Below the pieces are notes generated by a model that saw only the letters and a program-made list of their open reading frames with translations, was not told the origin of the DNA and ran no database searches. DNA of 64,000 nt, taken from contig NZ_JACHMQ010000001.1 of NCBI RefSeq assembly GCF_014208105.1, forward strand, positions 1,116,001-1,180,000, written 5' to 3'. Every line of letters starts with the position of its first letter. Positions within the stretch are counted from its first letter, which is position 1. The position numbers and the translations under genes are program-made. Below, in pieces: positions 46,799 through 55,356 of this stretch. This DNA is from Actinomadura coerulea (GTDB taxonomy: Bacteria; Actinomycetota; Actinomycetes; Streptosporangiales; Streptosporangiaceae).

Positions 46799-48232
46799 AT
46801 GGCGGAGCACCGCACGTACCTTGAGTTGTCCGAGGACAACGCCACCGCGCACAAGTTCTACGAGGTGGTCCGTTCCGGCACTCGAGTCACCATTACCTAC
46901 GGACGGATCGGCAGTTCCGGCCAGACGAAGGTGTCCGATTTCGCGACCGAGGCCAAAGCCGACGCGGCGGCCGCCAAGAAGATCGCGGAAAAGGCCAGGA
47001 AGGGCTACGCGCCGGCGGTGCGGGGCGTACGGCAGGCCCGCCCGGTCAGCAGGCGCCCCATGGTCAGCAGCAGGTCGACCGCGCGCCAGGCGCCGGTGCT
47101 GTGGCGGTTGGCGACCGGCGCCGCCGCGTTCGGCATCTTCGTCGACCAGGACCGGTGCTGGGTCGGCAACCAGAACGGCGACGTGTACACCGTCACCGGC
47201 GACGGCACCGTGACCGGCCACTACCGCCTGCCCGCCGGGGTGAAGTGCATCGTCGCCGACGACTTCTGGATCTACGCCGGCTGTGACGACGGCAGGGTGT
47301 ACGACATGAGCGGCAAGGTCCCGCACGTGGCGTACGAGATCTCCGCCGACGTCGACATCTACTGGCTGGACATCGACGACGCCATCCTCGGAGTGTCCGA
47401 CCGCAACGGCCGGGTCACCGCCGTCGACCACGAAGACGAGTACCAGTGGTCACGCGACGTCGACGGCGACTCCGCCTGGATGGTGCGGTGCGATGCCGGA
47501 AGCAACGCCGTCTTCCACGGCCATTCACGCGGTGTGGCCTGTTATTCGGCCGCCGACGGCAGGCCGGTCTGGAATGCGCCGGTCGGCGGCAGCGTCCTGT
47601 TCGGCTGGCAGGAAAACCGTTCCGTGTACGCAGCTACCAGCAATAACAACGTCTACCGGCTGGCTAAAAGCAACGGTGACGTCGAAGCGGTGTACCGCTG
47701 CGACGCCGCCGTTTTCTCCTGCGCGGCCTCGCCGGACGGGCGTTATGTGTTCGCCGGCGACAACCACTCCTCCGTCTACTGCTTCGACGAGGACGGCACC
47801 CGGCTGTGGAAACTCGGAACGGGGCACGGCTCCGCCTACTCGATGCAGTTCCTGGACGAGCGGGTCTACATCGTCACCACCGACGGCTCGCTGGTGTGCA
47901 TCGACGCCTCCGAAACGGCCATCCACGCGGCCCAGCAGGGGTCGGTCCCCAAGCCCGTTGATGTGAAGGTCGCCGCGTCGCTGCCGACGGCCGAGCCGGC
48001 GGCGGTACTCGAAACCACCTCCCAGCCCGGTGACGCCGTCATCCTGGAGTGCTACCAGGACGGCACCCGGTACCGCGTGCGGGTCATCAGCGAGGGCTAC
48101 GAGCAAGGGTGGAACGTGCAGTTCCCCAAAGAGATCCGCCAACCCGGCGCCCGCTACGCGGTCGAAGGCGTCCGCACGTCCGGGCGGGGCGGCTTCTACC
48201 GGACCTACGGCGAGATCAGACGTCTCCTCTGA
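46799..48232 (+). CDS. WGR domain - beta-propeller protein
   Basis: 477 residues. Residues 5-70 form a WGR domain (KFYEVVRSGTRVTITYGRIG, then FATEAKADAAAAKKIAEKARKGY), a nucleic-acid or PARP-associated module; here the name motif is YGR. Residues 95-390 form a PQQ/WD40-like propeller with repeated blades ending in short strands (GDVYTVTGDG, GRVYDMSGK, NNVYRLAKSNG, SSVYCFDEDG, SLVCIDASE). A separate 65-residue C-terminal domain follows (ILECYQDGTRYRVRVISEGYE...). ATG 46799 has GAGAGG five bases upstream. Such WGR fusions are found in stress and conflict settings, but no function can be assigned. Confidence 0.8.
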   Translation: MAEHRTYLELSEDNATAHKFYEVVRSGTRVTITYGRIGSSGQTKVSDFATEAKADAAAAKKIAEKARKGYAPAVRGVRQARPVSRRPMVSSRSTARQAPVLWRLATGAAAFGIFVDQDRCWVGNQNGDVYTVTGDGTVTGHYRLPAGVKCIVADDFWIYAGCDDGRVYDMSGKVPHVAYEISADVDIYWLDIDDAILGVSDRNGRVTAVDHEDEYQWSRDVDGDSAWMVRCDAGSNAVFHGHSRGVACYSAADGRPVWNAPVGGSVLFGWQENRSVYAATSNNNVYRLAKSNGDVEAVYRCDAAVFSCAASPDGRYVFAGDNHSSVYCFDEDGTRLWKLGTGHGSAYSMQFLDERVYIVTTDGSLVCIDASETAIHAAQQGSVPKPVDVKVAASLPTAEPAAVLETTSQPGDAVILECYQDGTRYRVRVISEGYEQGWNVQFPKEIRQPGARYAVEGVRTSGRGGFYRTYGEIRRLL

Positions 48233-48767
48233 CGCGCATCCGAGGTCAGTGCGTATGTCGTTCCTGGATTTTCCGCGGTCGTGGCGAATCTCGCCGAGCG
48301 ACTACGGCCAGCCGTTCGAGAAGCAGAATCGGGACGTTCCGCAATCGTCTTGCGCCGTAACTGGCGATGCGTAACGCTGGCTGTACAGGGCGTTGAGCAT
48401 CAACCGAGAAAGCTCACGTCCCGAACGGCGTGGGGGAGCAGTTCCTCAACAGTTTCGAGCGCGACTGGTCCGGTGGGCGCCGGGACGATGGTGGCCCAGG
48501 AGTGGAAAGCGGCCCCGCCAGTGAGGCGGGGCCGCTCGTGTTCTCCGAGGCGCCAGGCAATGGTCCGAGAGTGAGCGCGCCGCCTCCCGGTCCGAGGAGT
48601 CGGCCCGCCCGGATGCCGACGGCTGCGCGCCAGGGCTCGCTCCGGTCACCGGCGGCCGCGAACTCCTTGCCTCTCGCGGTCCCCTGTGGACGGTCAAGCA
48701 GTGAGATCGTCTCGTTCCGAGCGTCTCGCGGGGTGCCTCATCAGAGCCACACCTCGGAAAAAACCAG
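48233..48767 (+). other. 535-base region without a convincing gene; contains a terminator-like hairpin
   Basis: A perfect 11-bp stem with 5-base loop lies at 48509-48535 (GCGGCCCCGCC-agtga-GGCGGGGCCGC). It is far (about 280 bases) from the WGR gene stop, so it may end an unrecognised short transcript. A 39-codon frame from ATG 48255 (SFLDFPRSWRISPSDYG...) reads somewhat like protein but has no ribosome site or family. I see no tRNA. Confidence 0.4.
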
Positions 48768-48992
48768 ATGAAAGGAGTCCGGCTCTTGCTCGGACTTGTG
48801 CGCGCCTTCCTGTACCTGTTCCTCCGGTTCGCCGCGATCGGGTTCTTCCTGCTCGTGATCGCTGAGGTCGGGTTCGACGTGATCTGGAACGCTGCCGTGG
48901 GGATCTTCCCTTCCTGGGGCGGCTTCATCGTCTTCGTCGTGGCCGTGGCGGCGCTCTCCGGTGCCGTCGCCAAGAAGAGGAAGAAGTCCTAA
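48768..48992 (+). CDS. Small membrane protein
   Basis: 74 residues with two hydrophobic helices (about 5-35 and 45-65) and a basic C-terminus AKKRKKS, giving an inside C-terminus by the positive-inside rule. No recognised family. The ribosome site is weak. A strong palindromic terminator follows 40 bases after the stop, which supports it being a transcribed gene. Confidence 0.5.
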   Translation: MKGVRLLLGLVRAFLYLFLRFAAIGFFLLVIAEVGFDVIWNAAVGIFPSWGGFIVFVVAVAALSGAVAKKRKKS

Positions 48993-49033
48993 CCGCGCTC
49001 CGGGCTTGACGCCTGGAGTGAGAACACGGAATG

Positions 49034-49061
49034 GGGTCCGCGCACCTAGGTGCGCGGCCCC
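49034..49061. terminator. Bidirectional palindromic terminator
   Basis: A perfect 20-base palindrome at 49038-49057 (centre CCTAGG) is extended by GGG/CCC on the flanks, then TTCTCTTG. It lies between the small membrane protein gene (+) and the alpha/beta hydrolase gene (-), so it can serve both. Confidence 0.7.
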
Positions 49062-49137
49062 GTTCTCTTGCCTTGTTGGGGGAGCGGCCTTTATCGGCAG
49101 TGGTGGCGGTCGGTTCGCCCAGGTCATCGGCTCCGTG

Positions 49138-50001
49138 TCAGCGCAGGGTGCGGCTGAGGAAGTCGCGGATGCGGGAGGCGATCTCGGGGCCGTGGGTCTC
49201 GAGCGCGAAGTGACCCGCGTCGAGGATGTGGATCTCGGCGTCGGGCAGGTCCCGGGCGTAGGCGCGGGCGCCGTCGGGGCCGAAGATCTCATCGTTGCCG
49301 CCCCAGGTGACCAGCACCGGCGGGCGGTGGGTGCGGAAGTACTCCTGGAAGGCCGGGTAGCCGTCGAGGTTGAACTGGTAGTCCCAGAAAAGCTGGAGTT
49401 GGATCTCCTTGTTGCCGGGACGGTCGAGGTAGGCCTGGTCGAGGGTCCAGGTGTCGGGGGACAGCCGGTCCGCCCGGTCGGCGGGCACCCCGTGCGTGTA
49501 CTGCCACCTGGTGGCGTCCGGCTCCAGCAGTTCACGGACGGCGGGTTCGTTGGTCCGGCGGTCCTTGGCGTGCGCGAACAGGACGTCCCAGAACGGGGTG
49601 AAGCCCTCCATGTAGGCGTTGCCGCTCTGGGAGATGATCGCGGTGATGCGTTCCGGGTGCCGACTGGCGATGCGCAGCCCGATCGGTGCGCCGTAGTCCT
49701 GGATGTAGAGGGCGAAGCGGTCCAGGCCCAGCGTGTCCAGCAGCTCCAGTGTGATCTCGGTGAGCTTCTCGAAGCCGTAGTCGAACTCGTCGACCGGGGG
49801 CGTCGCCGACTGGCCGAAGCCGATGTGGTCGGGGGCGATCAGGTGGTAGTCGTCGGCGAGGTCGCGCAGGAGGTTGCGGAACATGGCCGAGCTGCTGGGA
49901 AAGCCGTGCAGGAGTACCAGCGTGGGGTTCGCCGGGTCGCCCGCCTCCCGGTAGAAGACGTCGAGGCCCTGAATGCCGATGGTGTGGTGCCGGGTGGTCA
50001 C
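49138..50001 (-). CDS. Alpha/beta hydrolase, haloalkane dehalogenase/epoxide hydrolase-like
   Basis: 287 residues. Oxyanion motif LLHGFPSSSAMFRNL, nucleophile Asp in LYIQDYGAPIGLRIA (the Asp-nucleophile subclass), TWGGNDEIFGPDGA acid region and the catalytic His in LDAGHFALETHG. The substrate is unknown. GTG 50001 has AAGGAAA eight bases upstream; the longer frame belongs to the upstream transporter. It lies 23 bases after an MFS exporter and is probably co-transcribed with it. Confidence 0.85.
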   Translation of the reverse strand: MTTRHHTIGIQGLDVFYREAGDPANPTLVLLHGFPSSSAMFRNLLRDLADDYHLIAPDHIGFGQSATPPVDEFDYGFEKLTEITLELLDTLGLDRFALYIQDYGAPIGLRIASRHPERITAIISQSGNAYMEGFTPFWDVLFAHAKDRRTNEPAVRELLEPDATRWQYTHGVPADRADRLSPDTWTLDQAYLDRPGNKEIQLQLFWDYQFNLDGYPAFQEYFRTHRPPVLVTWGGNDEIFGPDGARAYARDLPDAEIHILDAGHFALETHGPEIASRIRDFLSRTLR

Positions 50002-50024
50002 TGTGCTGTTTCCTTTCGCGGTGT

Positions 50025-51188
50025 TCAGCGGGATTGCGTGGCGGTCGCCACGGGCTTGGGGGCCGCGGGCGCGATCAGCGCCGCGGCGGCGAGGCTGAGC
50101 AGCACACCGAGGGCGAAGCCGCCCCGGTAGCTGCCGGACAGGGCGTGGACGGCGGCGGCCACGGCGAGCGCGGCACCGGCCGAGAGCTGGTGGATCAGCC
50201 ATGCCGGGGCCAGCGTCCGACCGAGCCGGGCCCGGTCGAGACCGCGGGTCAGCAGCGTCATGGTCAGCGGGATCACCGTGAAGGATGCCGTCCCGAAGAT
50301 CACCGCCACCGCGATGAGGACGGCGGGCTCGGTGGCCGTGGCCGCCAGCACCAGCGCCACGGCTCGGACCAGGTGCAGCGTGCGCAGGAGCGGCTCGGGG
50401 CCGAACGGGCCCAGCAGCCGAGCGGTGGCCAGTGAGGTGAGCCCCGCGGTAAGAGCGCTGAGCATGATCAGCCGTCCGGCGTGCGCGGCCGACCAGCCCA
50501 GTTCGGTCGCGTACTTGGGCAGCAGAAGGACCAGCATGTACAGCGATGCCGAGTGCAGGCCGAAGGACGTCAGCACGCGGCCTCTGCCGCGCAGGGCGGT
50601 GGCGGCGACCGGCGCGGGGCCGTTCCGTCCGCGGCCGTCCCGGGGCAGGACCGTCGCCAGCGCGGCGGTGACCACCAGGCCGGTGAGGCCGAGCGCCAGG
50701 TATGTCGCCCGTACCCCGGCCGGCTCCAGGAGCATGGTCGCGGCCAGTGGGGCGAGCAGTTGGCCGAGGTTGATGCCCACCGAGGCGCGGGCCAGGGCCG
50801 GACCCGCCCTGTCGCCGTACCGGTGGGCGATCAGCGCGGTGACGGCCAGGCTGGAGGAGGCCGCGAAGCCCAGGCCGCCGAGGACCACGTAGGCGGCGAC
50901 GAACTGCCAGGCCTGCCGGACGGCCGCCATCGCCACGTAGCCGCTGGAGATCAGAGTCAGCCCGGTCAGGAGGACCGGTCTCGCTCCCACCCGGTCGAGC
51001 AGCGAACCCACCAGCGGCTGCGCCAGGCCGGTCAACGCGATGGCGATTCCGGCGGCGATCGCCGGCGTCGCGGCGGACAGCCCGTAGGAGGCGGCGGCCG
51101 GCGCGAAGAAGACGCCTGCCGAGAAGTTCAGGCCGAAGGAGACCGCCTGCCCCGCGAGCACCGCCCACACCACGCGATCTCGCCGCAT
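50025..51188 (-). CDS. MFS exporter, 12-helix
   Basis: 387 residues, almost wholly hydrophobic. Loop 2-3 carries LVGSLLDRVGARPVLLTG, a good MFS motif A (GxLxDRxGxRxxL), and there is a late repeat around FGTASFTVIPLTMTLLTRG. No charged cytoplasmic domain. Start ATG 51188 has GGGGA nearby. First gene of a two-gene unit with the alpha/beta hydrolase; upstream lie a TTGACA promoter and repeated TCTAACC operator motifs. Confidence 0.83.
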   Translation of the reverse strand: MRRDRVVWAVLAGQAVSFGLNFSAGVFFAPAAASYGLSAATPAIAAGIAIALTGLAQPLVGSLLDRVGARPVLLTGLTLISSGYVAMAAVRQAWQFVAAYVVLGGLGFAASSSLAVTALIAHRYGDRAGPALARASVGINLGQLLAPLAATMLLEPAGVRATYLALGLTGLVVTAALATVLPRDGRGRNGPAPVAATALRGRGRVLTSFGLHSASLYMLVLLLPKYATELGWSAAHAGRLIMLSALTAGLTSLATARLLGPFGPEPLLRTLHLVRAVALVLAATATEPAVLIAVAVIFGTASFTVIPLTMTLLTRGLDRARLGRTLAPAWLIHQLSAGAALAVAAAVHALSGSYRGGFALGVLLSLAAAALIAPAAPKPVATATQSR

Positions 51189-51196
51189 CTCTGTCC

Positions 51197-51276
51197 CCTA
51201 ACCGACTCGCCGACTTTTAACGGTTAGAAAGATGGCATAGAGAATCTAACCTGTCAAAGCAGCTACAGGGGTTAGA
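51197..51276 (-). promoter_or_regulatory. Promoter and repeated TCTAACC operator motifs upstream of the MFS-hydrolase unit
   Basis: On the minus strand TTGACA (51252-51257) is followed 17 bases later by CATCTT (51229-51234). GGTTAGA at 51222-51228 and its exact complement TCTAACC at 51245-51251 flank the spacer/-10, another GGTTAGA lies at 51270-51276 and a variant CCTAACC at 51197-51203. This looks like a repressor-controlled promoter. Confidence 0.55.
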
Positions 51277-51575
51277 ATGGAGCCATGGTGCGCAGACCTC
51301 TGACCGGTGAGCGGTTGCCCCGGGCCTGGTCGACATGCGGTGGCCGGTCCGCACCGGCGACTGGGTCTGGCCAGGTCCTCGGCCAGTGGTCAGGTCACCG
51401 CGGATGTCCGGGACGTGTCCGCGGGCGGCGCGGCGGCGCGGCCCGGACGCGACGGTCCGAGACGGATTGGCGTGACGGCCGGGTATCGCGGACGGTTCGT
51501 CCATCGGGTGCGCGGTTCCGCGACGATGCGTTCAGGCGCGATTGCGCGAGCCGCGGAACCGGGCACGATGACAGC
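51277..51575 (+). other. 300-base region where a divergent regulator would be expected
   Basis: A frame from ATG 51285 starts MVRRPLTGERLPRAW but becomes Arg/Gly-rich without a domain. None of the other frames shows an HTH motif. It could be a decayed regulator of the neighbouring MFS-hydrolase operon, but nothing firm supports this. Confidence 0.3.
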
Positions 51576-51944
51576 GTGAACGAGAATGATCTCTTTGATC
51601 TGGATGGCCGCCGGTTCGCGATGGTCAGCTCCACCGCGAGCCGTGTGGACCCTGACGCGCCCACGCTGTTCGCCTACACGGAGGCCGACGGCGTGGTGTG
51701 GGGCAGTTACGAGGGCGACACCGTGGTCCACGGACGGTTCGTGGGGGCCCGGCGCGGAGCCGAGGTCCGGCTGAACTACGTGCATCTGACCAAGCGGAGC
51801 GCGGATCCGGTCGCCGGCTCCAGCACGAACCGGATCGAACTGCTGCAGGACGGCCGGATCCGGCTGGTGGAGGAGTTCCGGTTCGACGGGGACGACACGC
51901 CCCAGGTCAGCGTCTGCGAGGAGATCGTCAGGGAAGGTCTTTGA
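51576..51944 (+). CDS. Small conserved protein of unknown function
   Basis: 122 residues: FDLDGRRFAMVSSTASRV, then DGVVWGSYEGDTVVHGRFVG, VRLNYVHLTK, and RIRLVEEFRFDGDD. This is a beta-rich small protein of a family often mislabelled as N-acetylglutamate synthase in actinomycete genomes. No catalytic site is evident. GTG 51576 begins just before the conserved part; the upstream frame is not conserved. It overlaps the convergent Lrp gene by 17 bases. Confidence 0.6.
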   Translation: MNENDLFDLDGRRFAMVSSTASRVDPDAPTLFAYTEADGVVWGSYEGDTVVHGRFVGARRGAEVRLNYVHLTKRSADPVAGSSTNRIELLQDGRIRLVEEFRFDGDDTPQVSVCEEIVREGL

Positions 51945-52548
51945 GCTCGGCCCGCCCGGCGTCCGCGCGGATGAAGCGCATCCGTCCCAGGGCGACCGGG
52001 CCGGGGCCGGGCTCGGCCTCCGGCTTCGCCGGGGCGTAGTCGGACGGCAGCACGAACGGACGGCGGATCACCTCGTCGAGGATGAGGACCGTCTCGGTGG
52101 CCTTCACGGCCGGGATGCCGGCCAGCCTCTCGGAGACCAGGCGGTGCACGGCGGCGACATCGGTGGCCCGGACCTGGATCATCGCGTCGTGCTGGCCGGT
52201 GGTGATCGCGCAGTACTCGACCTCGGGCATCAGCGACAGCTGGGCGCGGAACTGCGGCCACATCTGCTGCCGGACGGTGACGAAGATCAGTGCGCAGATG
52301 CCGAGGCCGGTGCGGACCGGGTCGACCTGCACGGTGAACCGGCTGATCACGCCGCTGGCGCGGAGCGCCTCGAAGCGCATGTAGGCGTTGGCCCGGGAGA
52401 TGCCGACCCGCTGGGCGAGGGCCGCGATGGAGATCCGGCCGTCCTGGCGCAGGACCTCCAGCATCTTCAGGTTGATCGAGTCCAGCTCGGTGCGGATCTG
52501 TCCAGGTTCGGCCCCCCTTTGAGGTGGTCCGTGCGACGGTTTGACCAT
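51928..52548 (-). CDS. Lrp/AsnC-family transcriptional regulator
   Basis: 206 residues. Winged HTH near 25-75 (LDSINLKMLEVLRQDGRISI, LAQRVGISRANAYMRFEAL) and a C-terminal RAM ligand-binding domain near 90-170 (ICALIFVTVRQQMWPQF, VEYCAITTGQHDAMIQVRA). ATG 52548 is chosen because GGA lies upstream and the Lrp fold starts soon after. It is divergent from a dipeptide ABC operon, so it probably controls peptide or amino-acid uptake in response to an amino acid; that link is inferred from position. Confidence 0.88.
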   Translation of the reverse strand: MVKPSHGPPQRGAEPGQIRTELDSINLKMLEVLRQDGRISIAALAQRVGISRANAYMRFEALRASGVISRFTVQVDPVRTGLGICALIFVTVRQQMWPQFRAQLSLMPEVEYCAITTGQHDAMIQVRATDVAAVHRLVSERLAGIPAVKATETVLILDEVIRRPFVLPSDYAPAKPEAEPGPGPVALGRMRFIRADAGRAELKDLP

Positions 52549-52678
52549 GAATCCGTGTCCTTCTCTCGCTTTATCTTGACTTTCACTGGTTGCGTAGACG
52601 TTCCGCCGGAAGTCTCGCACTATCGGACTTCGTCGTCCAGACGCAGAGAACCGACCTGACGGAGCCCCGGAGGCCACG

Positions 52679-54265
52679 ATGCCGATCACGAGTGGAACCA
52701 CACGGTGGGCGGCGTTGCCCGTCCTCGTGGCCGCAGCACTCAGCCTGACCGCCTGCTCGGGCGGGGACGGGACGTCCTCGTCGTCCGGGGCCGGCAAGGC
52801 CCTGGTCATCGACACCTCGTTCAACCTCAAGACCGCGGACCCGGGACGGATGTACGAGCAGACCGGCCTGCTCGTCGACCGGGCCCTCTACGACACGCTG
52901 CTCAGCTTCAAGGGCTCCGACGTCAGCACGCCGGTGCCGGCGCTGGCGGAGTCGTACGAGCTGTCCAAGGACGGCAAGAAGCTCACCCTCAAGCTGCGCC
53001 AGGACGCGGTCTTCTCCGACGGCAGCCCCGTGACCGCCGACGACGTGGTGTTCTCGCTCGACCGGGTCCGCGACCTCAAGGGCAACCCGTCGTTCCTGCT
53101 CGAAGGCGTGACGGTCGAGAAGACCGACGACAAGACCATCACCCTGGTGTCGGCCAAGCCCAACCCGTCGCTGCCGTTCATCCTGCCGAACCCGGCGCTC
53201 GGCATCCTGAACTCCAAGGTCGTCAAGGCCAACGGCGGTGCCGCGAGCCCCGCCGACAAGGCGGAGAAGTACCTGAACGGCCAGTCGGCCGGATCCGGCC
53301 CGTACATGCTGGAGTCCTTCAACGCCGCCACGCAGGTCGTGCTCAAGGCCAACCCCAAGTACTGGGGCGCCACCAAGCCGGTCTACAAGCGCGTCGTGCT
53401 GCGCAACGTCCAGTCGCAGACCCAGAAGCTGAACGTCCAGCGCGGGGACAGCCAGATCGCGGTGGACCTGACGGCCGACCAGGCCCAGGGCATCGGCGGC
53501 GGCACGCAGACCGTCAAGGGCGCGTCCGCCAACGTGTTCTTCCTGCTGACCAACCGGAACCCGTCCGTCAGCAAGATCACCTCCAATCCCCGGTTCACCG
53601 AGGCCGTCAGCAAGGGCGTGGACTACCCGGGGCTCCTGGAACTCGCCGGCGAGGGCTCGGTCCAGGCGGCCGGCATCGTCCCGTCCATGATCAACGGCTC
53701 GCTGCCCGCGGCGCAGGCGCCCAGGCGCGACGTCGCCGGCGCCAAGGCGGCGCTCGCCGCCGGCGGGATCACGAACCCCAGGGTCAAGCTGGAGTTCCCC
53801 AGCGACTTCACGCTCAACGGCCTGTCCTTCCAGCCGCTGGCCGAGCGCATCCAGGCCAACCTGAAGGAGGTCGGCATCACCGTCGACCTCGCCCCCGCGC
53901 CGATCGCGACCGCGCTGGAGAGCTACCGCGACGGCAAGGAGGAGATGGGCCTGTGGTGGTGGAGCCCCGACTACCCGGACGCCAGCAACTACCTCGCCTT
54001 CCTGCCCGGCGGCCTGATCGGCGAGCGCGCCGGCTGGAAGAAGGGCTCGGACAAGGCACTGGAGGACGCCGGCGCCAAGGCCGCGAGCACCATCGGCGAT
54101 GACCGGTTCGCCCAGTACCACCAGATCCAGACCCAGCTGAACGCGCGCGGCCCGATCGTGCCGCTGATGCAGCCGAGCCAGCGCCTGGTCACCGCCGGAT
54201 CGCTGACCGGCCTGGCGGTCAACCCGGTGTGGACCTTCGAGATCGCGGCGCTCGGCAGCAAATGA
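52679..54265 (+). CDS. Dipeptide/oligopeptide-binding lipoprotein (SBP family 5)
   Basis: 528 residues. Lipoprotein signal with lipobox LTAC (Cys near residue 26), followed by the DppA/OppA-type fold: DTSFNLKTADPGRMYEQTG, LTLKLRQDAVFSDGSPVTADDVVFSL (family 5 signature), GSGPYMLESF. ATG 52679 has GGAGG five bases upstream. First gene of a six-gene operon; its stop overlaps the first permease start. Confidence 0.92.
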   Translation: MPITSGTTRWAALPVLVAAALSLTACSGGDGTSSSSGAGKALVIDTSFNLKTADPGRMYEQTGLLVDRALYDTLLSFKGSDVSTPVPALAESYELSKDGKKLTLKLRQDAVFSDGSPVTADDVVFSLDRVRDLKGNPSFLLEGVTVEKTDDKTITLVSAKPNPSLPFILPNPALGILNSKVVKANGGAASPADKAEKYLNGQSAGSGPYMLESFNAATQVVLKANPKYWGATKPVYKRVVLRNVQSQTQKLNVQRGDSQIAVDLTADQAQGIGGGTQTVKGASANVFFLLTNRNPSVSKITSNPRFTEAVSKGVDYPGLLELAGEGSVQAAGIVPSMINGSLPAAQAPRRDVAGAKAALAAGGITNPRVKLEFPSDFTLNGLSFQPLAERIQANLKEVGITVDLAPAPIATALESYRDGKEEMGLWWWSPDYPDASNYLAFLPGGLIGERAGWKKGSDKALEDAGAKAASTIGDDRFAQYHQIQTQLNARGPIVPLMQPSQRLVTAGSLTGLAVNPVWTFEIAALGSK

Positions 54266-55356
54266 AGTCCCCTCACCCGTCGGACGAGCGGACGCCCGAA
54301 GGCCGCCGGCCACCCGGCGCCCGGTGGTGGTCGCGGCATCCGCTGATGCGATTCCTGGCCCGGCGCCTGGCGGTCTCCGTACTGCTCGCCGTCGGCGTCA
54401 CCCTGGTCACCTTCGTCCTGACCAACATGGTGCCCGGTGACCCGGCCACCGCGAACCTCGGCCAGCAGGCGCTCTCCAACCCGGCGATCGTCCAGCAGTT
54501 CCGGGAGGAGCACGGCCTCGACAAGCCGCTGCCGGTGCAGTACGCGACCTACATGGGCGACCTCGTCCGCGGGGACCTCGGCGAGTCGCAGCAGAGCCAC
54601 CGGCCGGTCGCCGACGACCTGCGGGAGTTCGTCCCCGCGACGTTCGAGCTGGCCGGCACGGCGCTGCTGGTGTCGCTGCTGGTCGGCGTCGCGTTCGGAG
54701 TGATCGCCGCGCTGCGCCGGGACCGGCTCGTGGACCAGTTCCTGCGGGTGACCAGCCTGGCCGGCGTCTCGGTGCCGACGTTCTGGCTGGCGCTGCTGGC
54801 CTTCTACCTGTTCTTCTTCAAGTTCGGGCTCGCGCCGGGCTCCGGCAGGCTCTCCCCGACGATGTCGCCTCCTCCGCGGACCACCGGCCTGTACACGGTG
54901 GACGCGGCGCTCGCCGGCCAGTGGGACGTCTTCGCCAGCGCCGCCGGCCACCTCGTGCTGCCCGCGCTGGTGCTCGCCGCGTACACGATCGGCCTGCTCA
55001 CGAGGTTCACGCGGTCGGCCGTGCTGGAGGTGCTCGGCCAGGACTACGTGCGGGCCGCCAGAGCCAAGGGTCTGCCCGGCCGCACCGTCCTCTTCCGGTA
55101 CACGCTGCGCGCCGCGCTGGTGCCGGTCATCACGGTGGCGGGGCTGGCCTTCGGAAGCCTGCTGTCCGGCACGGTGCTCGTCGAGGCGATCTACGCCTGG
55201 CCCGGCATCGGCGAGTACGCGTACAAGAGCGCGACCACCCTCGACCTGCCCGCGGTAATGGGCGTCGGTCTCGTGGTCGGCGTGATCTACGTGGTGGTCA
55301 ACCTGGTGGTGGACATGCTGTACGGCGTCATCGACCCAAGAGTGAGGCACACGTGA
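54262..55356 (+). CDS. Dipeptide ABC transporter permease, DppB-like
   Basis: 364 residues with an N-terminal Arg/Pro-rich cytoplasmic tail, six membrane helices, TNMVPGDPATANLG after helix 1, and the ATPase-docking loop DYVRAARAKGLPGRTVLFRYTLR. ATG 54262 overlaps the binding-protein stop; the frame is open 11 codons further upstream, inside the previous gene. Confidence 0.9.
   Translation: MKSPHPSDERTPEGRRPPGARWWSRHPLMRFLARRLAVSVLLAVGVTLVTFVLTNMVPGDPATANLGQQALSNPAIVQQFREEHGLDKPLPVQYATYMGDLVRGDLGESQQSHRPVADDLREFVPATFELAGTALLVSLLVGVAFGVIAALRRDRLVDQFLRVTSLAGVSVPTFWLALLAFYLFFFKFGLAPGSGRLSPTMSPPPRTTGLYTVDAALAGQWDVFASAAGHLVLPALVLAAYTIGLLTRFTRSAVLEVLGQDYVRAARAKGLPGRTVLFRYTLRAALVPVITVAGLAFGSLLSGTVLVEAIYAWPGIGEYAYKSATTLDLPAVMGVGLVVGVIYVVVNLVVDMLYGVIDPRVRHT

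Noticed and set aside
48255..48374. 39-codon ORF beginning SFLDFPRSWR
   Set aside because: Reads somewhat like protein, but has no ribosome site, no family and a very short length; not enough to call a gene.
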